A stretch of 35,218 nucleotides of DNA. Origin: Oscillatoria salina IIICB1. Its GTDB lineage: Bacteria > Cyanobacteriota > Cyanobacteriia > Cyanobacteriales > SIO1D9. Within the stretch, counting starts at the first letter, position 1. Every line of letters starts with the position of its first letter. The stretch is taken from the NCBI RefSeq assembly GCF_020144665.1, contig NZ_JAAHBQ010000062.1:1-35218 (forward strand), in the 5' to 3' direction. The notes below the pieces were generated by a model, which did no database searches, was not told where the DNA came from, and saw only the letters and a program-made list of their open reading frames with translations. A program made the translations under genes and the position numbers. Below, one piece after another: positions 8,601-18,400 of this stretch.

Positions 8601-8903
8601 GCGTAATTGTTTGTCAATCAACGCTTGGACGGCAATACTAGCGTGGTCAGTTCCCGGTAAACAAAGTGTATTCTTACCCAGCATCCGGTGATAGCGAACT
8701 AATACATCAATCAGAGACGTATTAAAAGCGTGTCCCATGTGTAAGCTACCCGTCACATTCGGCGGCGGAATCACAATACTGTAGGTTTCGCCACCTGCTT
8801 CGGGATTAGCTTGAAACACCTGATTTTCTGCCCAGATTTGTTGCCATTTGGCTTCTGTGGTTCTGGGTTCGTACTGGGTTGGCAAGGAAGTTGATGCGGT
8901 CAT
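5700..8903 (-). CDS. valS: Valyl-tRNA synthetase with inserted CAAD membrane domain
   Basis: A 1067-residue class Ia aminoacyl-tRNA synthetase charging tRNA-Val. The HIGH-type motif is HMGH at residues 55-58 and KMSKS lies near residue 540; the editing (CP1) domain lies between them and the helical anticodon-binding domain follows. The C-terminal coiled-coil arm typical of ValRS ([19 protein letters not shown]) ends the protein. Between the anticodon domain and that arm, at about 743-870, is an extra segment with two membrane helices: [20 protein letters not shown] (about 795-815) and a second at about 828-849 ([15 protein letters not shown]), flanked by amphipathic charged sequence. This matches CAAD, the cyanobacterial aminoacyl-tRNA synthetase appended domain, reported to anchor such enzymes to thylakoid membranes. 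Length exceeds ordinary ValRS (about 880-950) by roughly the size of this insert. The start is the ATG at 8901-8903. Confidence 0.96.
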   Translation of the reverse strand: MTASTSLPTQYEPRTTEAKWQQIWAENQVFQANPEAGGETYSIVIPPPNVTGSLHMGHAFNTSLIDVLVRYHRMLGKNTLCLPGTDHASIAVQALIDKQLREEGINRDDLGREEFLARAWQQREESGDRIYNQLQRLGLSADWSRQRFTLDEGLSEAVATAFVQLYEEGLIYRGNYLVNWCPGTQSAVSDLEVEMEEVDGHLWYFRYPLSDGSGHLEVATTRPETMLGDTGVAVNPNDDRYQQFIGKTIALPIMNREIPIIADELVDPEFGTGCVKITPAHDPNDFIMGQRHNLPSINILNKDGSLNENAGDFAGQDRFVARENVVKRLENEGFLVKIEDYRHSVPYSDRGKVPVEPLLSTQWFVKIEPLAQKALQHLDQQNSPYFVPERWKKVYRDWLVKLNDWCISRQLWWGHQIPAWYAVSETNGEITDDTPFIVAHNQAEAQEKAIAQFGENVKLQQDPDVLDTWFSSGLWPFSTMGWPQQTADLAAYYPNSTMVTGFDIIFFWVARMTMMAGHFTEQMPFQDVYIHGLVRDENGKKMSKSAGNGINPLQLIEKYGADALRYTLIKEVAGAGQDISLQYDRDRDESVSVEASRNFANKLWNAARFVMLNLDGKTPEQLGKANYSDLEMSDRWILSKFERVTQQTRAHLDEYGLGEAAKGLYEFIWGDFCDWYIELVKSRLWDDSSSQSRLVAQQNLAYLLDGILKLLHPFMPHITEEIWQMLVQKSDQFLALQAYPETKDRFSTRSTKPKDTVVVSGDFHETQVILEKIKDTTVRVLSEPPKYLREFYVSYKLPILVFLLLFISLVSFKAIGAALDAINSVPFVEYTFDAIGMGYLLWFTYRYLLRPNTRRELKAKINSWIEQAVDNKEQQLSVSLPTREEAKVTSLTAVPQTAKAEKSVLIDTELESQFELLIGTIRTIRNLRAEADIKPGVKVSAILQSESLQEREILEQGQEYIKELGKVEKLTITPSLAAEPSQAIASVIGTVQVLIPLSGIVDLESLRAKLDKNLGKVRAEIQSLTARLSNQGFVQKAPAEVVQGARDALAEAEKQADILEERLQRLQ
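6270..6675 (-). other. CAAD domain within ValRS
   Basis: This segment encodes roughly residues 743-878 of ValRS. It has a charged N-terminal stretch ([18 protein letters not shown]), two hydrophobic helices separated by a short loop ([16 protein letters not shown]), then a basic exit ([19 protein letters not shown]). Limits are approximate, judged from where similarity to ordinary ValRS stops and resumes. Confidence 0.85.
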
Positions 8904-9359
8904 GAGCGAGGCATATATGTTTTATCTAAGATTGTGCCATACTAGACGATGAGCGCAAAACTAACTAAAGAACGCGAGATCGATTTGAAGGTGCTGGCGC
9001 TACTACTACGATCGCTGGTATTGACAAGCTAGTCAAACAAGTAAGGGTGCAGAAAACTTAGATTATAAGTTATTTTCACATCCCCTTAACTATCCAGCAA
9101 TGATTTTGTTTAACCGGGAAATTTATTAATCTATCTGAAGTAAGAGAAAAATCAAAATCTTTTCTCAGGATAAGTTATAGTTTGTTAGCGTGGAAATTAT
9201 CTCGTAATTTACTAGTAATGCTAGCTCTTGTTGCCGCTCTTTTTGGGTTAGCTAGCCGATCTTCAACTAAAAGCAATATTTTTTTAACTGACCCAAACTA
9301 GGAAATATTAAATATTATAAAACGTTTTTTGATTTCTTGGCTAAATTATTGTAGCCAAA
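8904..9359. other. 456-bp divergent spacer between valS and the giant TPS-CHAT gene
   Basis: No convincing gene is present. It should hold the valS promoter (minus) and the promoter of the giant gene (plus); an A+T-rich run with TATTATAAAA near 9313 is a plausible -10 region for the latter, uncertain. Two short open frames, 8949 onward (27 codons) and 8969-9061 (30 codons, with GAGATTTIAGIDKLVKQ but no start codon), look like decayed or chance coding sequence. A 7-bp hairpin at 9337-9358 closes the region. Confidence 0.55.
9337..9358 (+). repeat. Inverted repeat in the leader of the giant TPS-CHAT gene
   Basis: TTGGCTA (9337-9343) and TAGCCAA (9352-9358) are perfect 7-bp arms with an 8-nt spacer. 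The dyad lies about 52 bp before the preferred ATG at 9411. It may be an operator or an RNA hairpin in the leader. Confidence 0.5.
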
Positions 9360-9410
9360 TTGACTCAGAGACTCAATTATCAACTCGAATGCGAAAAAGG
9401 TAATTTTGCC

Positions 9411-12400
9411 ATGAAGTGTGTTCCCCTTGGTTTGCGGATTTTATCGTTATTAGCGTCTCTTTCCGGAATAATTCCAGTTTGGGCTAGTGTTTTAATTGCT
9501 CGGCAGGCGATCGCGCAATCGATTATACCAGCACAAGATGGTACTGGCACAACAATTATTATCGAGGGCAATGAGTATAAAATTGATGGGGGAACTCTTT
9601 CTGGTGATGGGGCGAATCTTTTCCACAGTTTAGAAAAGTTGGGACTCAATCGCAACGAAATCGCTAATTTTCTCTCTCAACCGGAAATTCGCAACATTCT
9701 CACTCGCGTCGTTGGTGGCGACCCCTCGATTATTAATGGTTTAATCGAAGTTACTGGTGGGAATTCTCATCTCTACATTATGAACCCCGCCGGAATTGTT
9801 TTTGGCGCAAATGCGAGTCTCAATGTTCCCGGTGACTTTTTCGCGACTACTGCTACGGGGATTGGTTTTGGCGAGGGTCAGTGGTTTAATGCTTTTGGTG
9901 ACAATGACTATCAGGCTTTAGTTGGTAATCCTAGTCAATTCGCTTTTGACTTAGCACAACCTGGCGTAATTGTCAATAGTGCCGACATAAAACTTCATGC
10001 TGGGCGAAATTTAACTTTACTTGGCGGCAGTGTCATTAACACCGGGACAATTCACGCTCCTGGAGGAGATATTACCATTGCCGCCGTCCCCGGAACCAAT
10101 TTAGTCAGAATTTCTCAGCAAGGACAACTCTTAAGTTTAGAAGTCGAATTGCCGCGAACCCCCCAAGGACAAATAGAATCAATTAACGTACTCGACTTAC
10201 CAGCTTTATTAACCGGGGCTGCGGAAGCTGGAGTAGCCACAGGATTAAACGTTACGCCCCAAGGCGAAGTACAATTAGCCAATTCTGGACAAATTATACC
10301 AACAAATCCAGGGGTGGCTGTAGTTTCCGGCACATTAGACGCAAGTAACAATACACTTTTACCTCACATATCAGAAATAAACGTCTTTGGTGAAATCGTC
10401 GGCTTAATTGATGCAAAAATTAACGCTTCCGGGACTAACGGCGGTGGTACAGTACGCATTGGCGGTGATTTTCAAGGCTTAGGAACAGTCCCCAACGCCC
10501 AGCATACCTTTGTTGGTAGCGACGTGACAATTAACGCCGATGCTTTACAAAATGGTAGCGGTGGCAGAGTAATAATTTGGGCAGATGATACTACTGCATT
10601 TTATGGTAGCATTACCGCCCGTGGCATGGGTATTTCTGGTAACGGTGGCTTTGTCGAAGTATCAGGTAAAGAAAACCTAATTTTTAATGGTAGCGTTGAC
10701 CTTAGTGCAGCTAACGGTAACTTCGGTACTTTATTATTAGACCCAGAAAATATTCTTATCGATGACGACGCTGGAGAAACAGCCGGAGTTGCAGCCGCAC
10801 TACCAGATATTTTAGCAGAAGATTTTGACGGCACAAATATCACAATTTCCGCAGCAACATTAGAAGGACTTGCTGCGACGGCTGAAGTAATTCTCGAAGC
10901 TACAAATAATATTACTATTGGCGATTTAGCAGATAACGCACTTACATTTGCTAACGGTCCCGGTGGCGATATTACCTTTACCGCAGATGCCGATAACGAT
11001 GGTATTGGTAACTTTACCATGAGTCTTGACGACACCATCTTCGCCCAATCGAGAAACATTAATATTTCCGCAGGTGGAGATATTACTGTTAGTACAATAG
11101 ATACCAGTGTTAGCGCTGCAAATGCTGGTTCAATCCAAATAATTAGTCAAAACGGTAACATTTCTATAGGCGATTTGTCAACTAACTCCAATGGCGTTCA
11201 AGACGCTGGAGATATTACTCTTACAGTTCAAAACGGTACAGGAAATATCAACATTAGAGGATTTTCTAATCTTAACTCTAGCTCAAATGCTGGCAATGGC
11301 GGCGACATTAACTTTACCACTGAGAGTGGCAACATTATCACCGGAAATTCAGTCACCCTAAATTCTAGTTCGGATAATGGAGACGGAGGAAATATCAGTT
11401 TCCGGGTAAACAATGGAACTGGTTCGATAGATTTAAGTGGTGGAGATTTTGCGATATCTACAACTCTTGATACAAGTTCTACTAATGTTAATAACGAAGC
11501 GGGAGATGTTGTCTTAAGTGCGCCGACTGAGGTTACTTTCGGTAATATTACGGCTACAGGTATAGATAATAGTGGTAATGTTACTATTACAAGTAATGAA
11601 ATTACTCCTGTTGGCACTCTAGGAATAGTTCAAGGTAGTGGTGAACTTACTTTAGAACCCTTTACTCCAGGTCAAAATGTCCAAATAGGAGGTATAGTAG
11701 ACCCAGGTACAGATACTTTAGCCTTAACTGAAGATAAATTAGCCGCTTTTGATTTAACTAGCTTTGATTCTCTAACTCTTGGTGGGGATAATAGCGGCGA
11801 AACTACAATTGCAGGTGACATTACTTTTGGCAATATAACTTTAAATATAACAGCCCCTGATAGTTCAATTGATGTTGACGGGCAAATTACCGGAATAGGC
11901 TTGACATCAGTTACTCTTGATGCAGGACAAATTTTCCTGAATAATAATATTCTTACTCAAGGTCAAGATATTAGTTTAGAAACTGGAGAAGTTACTCTCG
12001 GTGCAGATGTAGAAATTAGTACCGGAACCAGCTTTAATCTGGGCAATATTACGATTGAGAATAATATCAATGGCAATTTTGACTTAACTTTAGAAACTGG
12101 AGAAAGCATTGATATTCAAGGCAATATAGGTTCTGCTGACGAACCTATAGGAGATCTTTTGGTCAATAACTTTGGTGTCTTTCAAGATGAAGATTTAATT
12201 GATGGAGAGACTGTCTTTGGTGGCGATATTTTTGCGGAAAGTGTAGAGACAGATGGCGGTGGTTCGACACAAATAAATGGTAATGTAACTACTACTACTG
12301 ATGATGGTCAAACTTATGGCGATGACTTAATTTTAATTGGCGATGTGACGCTAACTGGAGACGAAATTGACTTTTCTGGAACGGTTTCTGGAGAGGGAAA

Positions 12401-15400
12401 TTTAACTCTCCAACCATTTACCACTACAGCAGATATTATCCTCGGTGATGCTAGTGTAGAACCAGAGGATAATCCAGGTGTTTTAGATTTAATTCAAGAT
12501 GACTTGGATGCGCTCGAAAATGGTTTCAATTCGATTACAATTGGTGGCGAGAATAGTAGTGGTGAGATTAGTTTAGCAGATAATGACGATCAGCCGCCGA
12601 CTATAGTTACTTTTCAAGACCCGATTTTGCTAAGGTCCCCAGAAGGTGCGGGTACAATTGATACTACTAATGGAACGATTATCGGCGCAGATGATGCCAC
12701 AATTGAATTATTAGCTAATCAAGATGTGACGACGGCTGACATTGAAAATTTCGGTCGCGATATTACTATTACTAGCACTTTTGGAGATATTAATACAACC
12801 CCAGGAACTCTCAATACTAGCAATGACGTTGAACAAGCGGGAAATATTAGCTTAACTGCGAATGATGGTAATATTTTTACTGGTGACTTGCTGACTAATT
12901 TTGCTGGTGAAGAAAATGTAGGTAATGCGGGGAATATTACTTTATTTGCGGGTGGTGAAATTGACACGACAGTAGGTGAAGTTAATGCAAGTTCCACTGA
13001 TGGTAATGGTGGGATAATTAGCTTTACTACTAATACAGGTAATCTTACGACGGGAAATTTAACTTCTGAGTCGCAGACTGACGGTATAGGTGGAGATATT
13101 AGTCTGAGTGTAACTGACGGTGCTGGTAATATTAATACCACAGGCGGAGAGTTGCGATCGCTCTCGGAAACGGGTACGGGTGGTGATGTTTCTTTAGCTA
13201 CTCAAACTGGTAATATCCAAACTGGGGCTATTTCTTCTGGTTTCACTAGCAATGGGATTGGTGGAGACGTTACGATTACTACTCAAGGTGGGGATATTAT
13301 TACTAATGATAGGATTTCTGCTGATACTGATGAAGGTGGTTCGACTGCGGGTAATATAAGTTTAAGAGTAGAAGCTGGTTTGGGAAGCATTGACACTCGC
13401 GGGGGATTTTTAGATGCTAGTTCTGCTTCTAGTGATGGTGGTAATGTCGAAGTATCGACTACGGGTGGTAATATTTTTACTGGCGTAATTTTGTCTAACT
13501 CTTTTGCTGATGGGGATGCAGGAGATGTTACTCTTAATGTTGAGAATACTGTCGGTGAGATTAATACTACCGCAGGACAAATTAATGCAAGTTCCATTGG
13601 TAATGGTGGCAATATTACTGTTACTACCAACGGTGGTAATATTACCACTGGTGACTTATTTGCGAATTCCTCTGGTAACGGTGATGGAGGAGATGTTACT
13701 GTTACGATTGACGGAGTTACGGGAACTATTGATACTACCGGGATTACCGGAAGTAGTTTAAATTCTAGCTCAGTTGGTGGTAATGCTGGCGATGTGGAAT
13801 TAAGCGCCCCCGATTTAGTAATTTTTGATGAGATAATTGCTACTGGTGCGGGAACTACAGGCAATATTACCATTACTAGCGATGGTATCGATCGCGACGG
13901 ACTTCGCACTTTATCTGGCAATGGTATCTTGACATTACAACCGTTTAATGATATTCAAAATATAATTCTCGGTGGTACAGACGATACAGGTGAGAATAGC
14001 TTAGATTTAACACAAACCGAACTAGACGCGATCGCCGATAACTTTACAGAAGTAATTTTTGGGGCGGAAAATGGTACTGGTGCGATCGCGATCGGAACCG
14101 CAGGTATAGTAGACTTTAGTGACACTACTTTCGACGTAACTATTCGCGGAGGAAACTTAAGCTTCACAAACGGAATTATCCTCGGCGATAATACTACTTT
14201 AACTCTACAAACAGGTACAGTTACTAGCGCCGCTACGGGTACAGATATTATCATCGGCGGAGATGGTATTCTAGATTTGAATGTTTCTGGTTCGGTAGGT
14301 ACAGAAGCAAATCCTCTAGAAACAGCTATAAGTCAGTTTATCGTTACTAATGTAACTGGAGACTTATATCTGAGAAATGCAACAGCCTTAGATTTGGGTA
14401 ACTTTAACGTTGCTGGTAATCTGGGAATTAGTACCCTCGACGGGAATATTACCGACAGTGGTTTAATAACTGTTGGTGGTGAGAGTAGCTTTACCACTTT
14501 TGGTGAGAATGACGACATTATCTTAGATCAGTTAGATGTCGCTGGTACGATTAGTTTAAATACCAATGGTATTCAGGGAAATGCGACATTAAATAGTCTT
14601 GATGCAGTTAGTTTAGCAACTTCTAACGTCGGTGGAAGTTTGAATGTCACTGCTGGTGAGGGAATTACCGCAGTTGGGGAGATAAATGTCGGTAACGATC
14701 TCGATCTTACTGCGGCTGGTGACATTTCCGATAGCGAAACTGGTAGTTTCACCGTCTTAGGAAATACAACTCTCGACGCAGGTAATTTTGACATCACCCT
14801 GGATAACGCTAACAACGATTTCAATACGGTTTCCGTCGTTAATGGGGGAAATGTCATCCTCAATGACATCAGTAATATAGATTTAGGTACATCTAATCTT
14901 ACCGGGACATTTGACGTAACGGCTGCTTCAATTACGAATAGCGGTATTTTAACAGTTGGTGGTAACGCTAACTTTACCACTACAGGTGAAGGCTTAGGTA
15001 CTGTCAACTTTAATAATACTGGTGTGACTGTCTTAGGCGATAGTCTTATCGGTGGTGACTTTAACCTTAACTCCCAAGGAGATATTTCTCAAACCGACAC
15101 CAGTGCAGTACAAGTTGCCGGAACTATTAATATAGATACTCAAGGTACAATTACCTTGGAAAATCCTGAGAATATTTTATTCGGTTTACCCTTACCCGAC
15201 GCAGAAGGAGATGTTGTCATCACGAATATTGGTGAGGTGACGCTACCAGAATTAGATGTACCACGAAATCTGATCGTTAATAGTTTGGCATCAGGAGAGG
15301 GATTTGAACAAGTCTTTACAGGAGAGGCGATCGCGTTAAATAATTCAGGTAACTCGTTTGGTGGTACAGTTACGTTTAATACGGCTAATTCTGGTTTAAC

Positions 15401-18400
15401 TACAATTGAAGGTACGCCAGGTATTAACCAAAGTGGTACTGTTAGTGTCGGTGGAATTTCAACTCTGAATGCGACTACCCAAGGAGATATTAATCTCCCC
15501 GACGCTAACAACCAATTTACCAATTTAATTATCACGGGACAGGATGTCACGATTGTCGATAATAATCCTCTAATTCTCGATACGGCAAATATTTCTGGTA
15601 ATCTCAATGTAACTGCAAATGGTGTCATTAGCGATAGCGGTATTCTCAGCGTTGCGGGAATTACAACTTTAAATGCGAATAATAATGATATTACCCTGGA
15701 TAACAATCATGAGTTGAACATTCTTTCTGTGGTTAGTGGGGGAAATGTCCTAGTTAATGATATAAACGATCTTCAAATCTCAGATGCGACAACTACGGAT
15801 GACTTTGTAGTTACTGCTGGTGGTGGAATTACCGCTACAGGTATTCTGAATATCGGTGGAAATCTGAATTTAACTGCAAATGGGGTAATTGATGACGTTG
15901 CTACGGGAATTTTAACAGTATTAGGGAATAGTATCCTCGATGCTGGTAACTTTGACATTACTCTCGATAACGCTAACGACTTCAATATTGTTTCCGTGGT
16001 TAGCGGTGAGAATGTTACCTTGAATGACATCGATGAGATTAATCTTGGTACGTCAAATATTTCTGGGACATTTGACGTAACTGCTGGTACGATCGCTAGC
16101 AGTGGAATTTTGACTGTTTTCGGTGATGCGAGTTTTACGACGACAACTACAGGTTTCGGTAATGTCTCGTTTACCAATAGCGGAGAAACAGTTTTAGGTG
16201 ATAGTCTCATTGCTGGTAACTTTAACCTCGACTCCGAAGGAAACATTTCCCAAACCAATGACACAGAAGTCAAAGTTGCAAATACTGTCGCGATTAATAC
16301 TCCTGGTACAGTAATTTTAGATAATGCTGGTAATCTTCTTCCAGTGCTGATTTTACCCAACGGTGATGTAATTATTACCGGAGTTGGTACTGTTGAACTA
16401 AGCGAACAAACTGTCAGTGGTAATTTAACTGTCAATAGTCTTGGAGAAGGAGAAGCATTTACAGAAGTATTTACAGGAGACGCGATCGCGCTAGATAATG
16501 CAAATAATTTCTTTGGTGGTACAGTTAGTTTAAATACGGCTAATCCTGGTTTAGCTGATATCCAAGCTACTCCTGGAATTATCCAAAATGGTACGCAAAC
16601 TGTAGCGGGAAATACAATTCTCAATGCTACTGACCAAGGTAATATTACTCTCAACGATACTGCGAATGACTTTGGTAACAATCTCCAAGTTATCGGAAAT
16701 GATGTTGCAATTATCGACAATTCTGCAACCAACTTAGAAACTTCGACGGTTAGCGGTAGCTTTTCGCTGACATCTAGTGGAGATATTACTCAAAGCGGTG
16801 TTTTGACAACCGGGGGTGAAACAATTTTTGCTGCTGGTAATAATAATATTCTTCTTACTAACCCAGATAACTTGTTGGGGAGATTACAACTGACGGGAAA
16901 TGATGTGGTTGTCTTGGAAAATGATACGGTTGATTTGGGTGAGTTGAATGTCGCGGGGAATTTGCTAGTCAGCGCGACAACGGGAAATATTACCGACAGT
17001 GGTACAGTTAATGTAGGCGGAAATGCAAGTTTTACGACGCAAGCGACAAACGCAGATATTATTTTAGACTCGTTAAATTCTAGCGGGAGTGTTAGTTTAA
17101 ATACCACGGGAAGTGAGGGAAATGCGGAAATTATTGCAACTCAAATTAATTTGGGGACAGCCAATATTGGTGGTAATTTAGATGTCACTGCTACCGGAGG
17201 AGAAATATCGACAAGCGGTGCAATTAATGCGGGATTTGATGTTAATTTTACCGCAAATAATCTCGCACTTGCTGACTCAATTAGCGGTAGCGGGAACTTG
17301 ACATTACAACCATTAAATGCTACAGATAATTTTGATTTAAGTAACGCCAGATTAAACTTAATTGCAGATGGTTTTGCAGCGATTACAATTGGACGTAGCG
17401 ATGGTAGTGGTTTAATTAATCTTGGTAGTGTTAATTTTTCCGATCCAGTAACAATTCAATCGCCTTTTGGTAGCATTATTGTTGAGGGAATTACGGCTAC
17501 AGATAACGCTTCAATTGCTTTAATTGGTGCGACAAACCTCAATGGTAATCTTACTACTAATAACCAAAATATTACGATCGATGGTAATGTGGTTTTAGGT
17601 GATTCTCTGACTCTCGATACAGGTAGCGGTGCTGGTGCGATCGCCATTCAAGGTACAATCGATGGTAACTCGAACTTGAATTTAACTGCCGGAGCGGGCA
17701 ATATTACCGTTACAGGTGCAGTAGGTAGCAATCAAACATTAGGGGATTTAACTGCGACGAGCAGTGGTTTAATTAGCTTTGAGAGTGCGATTAACGCTGA
17801 TAGTCTCACAATTGCTGGTGGTGGTAGCAGTTTCCTTGCCGGTGATGTTGTTACCACAAACGAGCAGAATTACAACAATTCTTTAATAATTGGTAACAAT
17901 TTAAACCTGACGACGAGTAATAGCAATATCAACTTTGGTAGTACAGTTGACGGAGCGAACGACCTAACCTTAAATCCAGGTACAGGAAACGTTAACTTCG
18001 CCGCCGCAGTCGGTGAAAACACTCGTCTGGGCAACTTAGTCATTACCAGCGCCAATAATATCACAGCAGAGGATCTCGCCGCTAGTAGCGTCACTGCCAC
18101 AGCTAGCGGTGAAATAACCGTTAGTGGAACAATTGATACTCAGGGAGGAGAAGGAGACGGGGGAGAAGTAAACTTACAGACACAGGGAAATTTAACTACT
18201 GCCGATATCGATACCAGTAGCAGCAACGGCAGAGGTGGTAATATCACCTTAATCAGTGAAGATGGTATAGTTTCCACAGGTAATCTCACCAGTTTTGGTA
18301 ACAGTGGCGGTGACTTATTTATCGATGCTCAAATTGCGATTAGTACGGAGATCGTCGATACTAGCGGTAGCGTCGGCGATGGTGGTAACGTTACCCTAGA

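Larger units (their letters stand above)
11620..17470 (+). repeat. Four copies of an 'LTLQPF' passenger module
   Basis: The motif G(N/S/E)x-LTL(Q/E)PF or PL, followed by 15-40 residues and then D-x-F-x-(S/A/E)-(L/I)-x-(I/L/F)-G-(G/A/R), occurs four times: near 11,630 (GSGELTLEPFTPGQNVQIGG), 12,390 (GEGNLTLQPFTTTADIILG), 13,915 (GNGILTLQPFNDIQNIILGG) and 17,290 (GSGNLTLQPLNATDNF). Each copy continues into a strand-rich segment with DLT or DL(I/T)Q and an (A/F)-x-x-(I/L)xxG ending. Copies are about 0.8-3.4 kb apart, marking modular growth of the beta-helix. Confidence 0.75.

Noticed and set aside
8969-9061. 30-codon frame with GAGATTTIAGIDKLVKQ between valS and the giant gene
   Set aside because: There is no start codon, it is bounded by a stop just upstream, and no family was recognised. 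It may be decayed coding sequence, but the evidence is too thin for a feature.
9360-9410. TTG at 9360 as start of the giant protein
   Set aside because: The 17 extra residues lack hydrophobicity and precede a typical signal peptide that begins at the ATG at 9411. No ribosome-binding site precedes the TTG, while AAAAAGG precedes the ATG.
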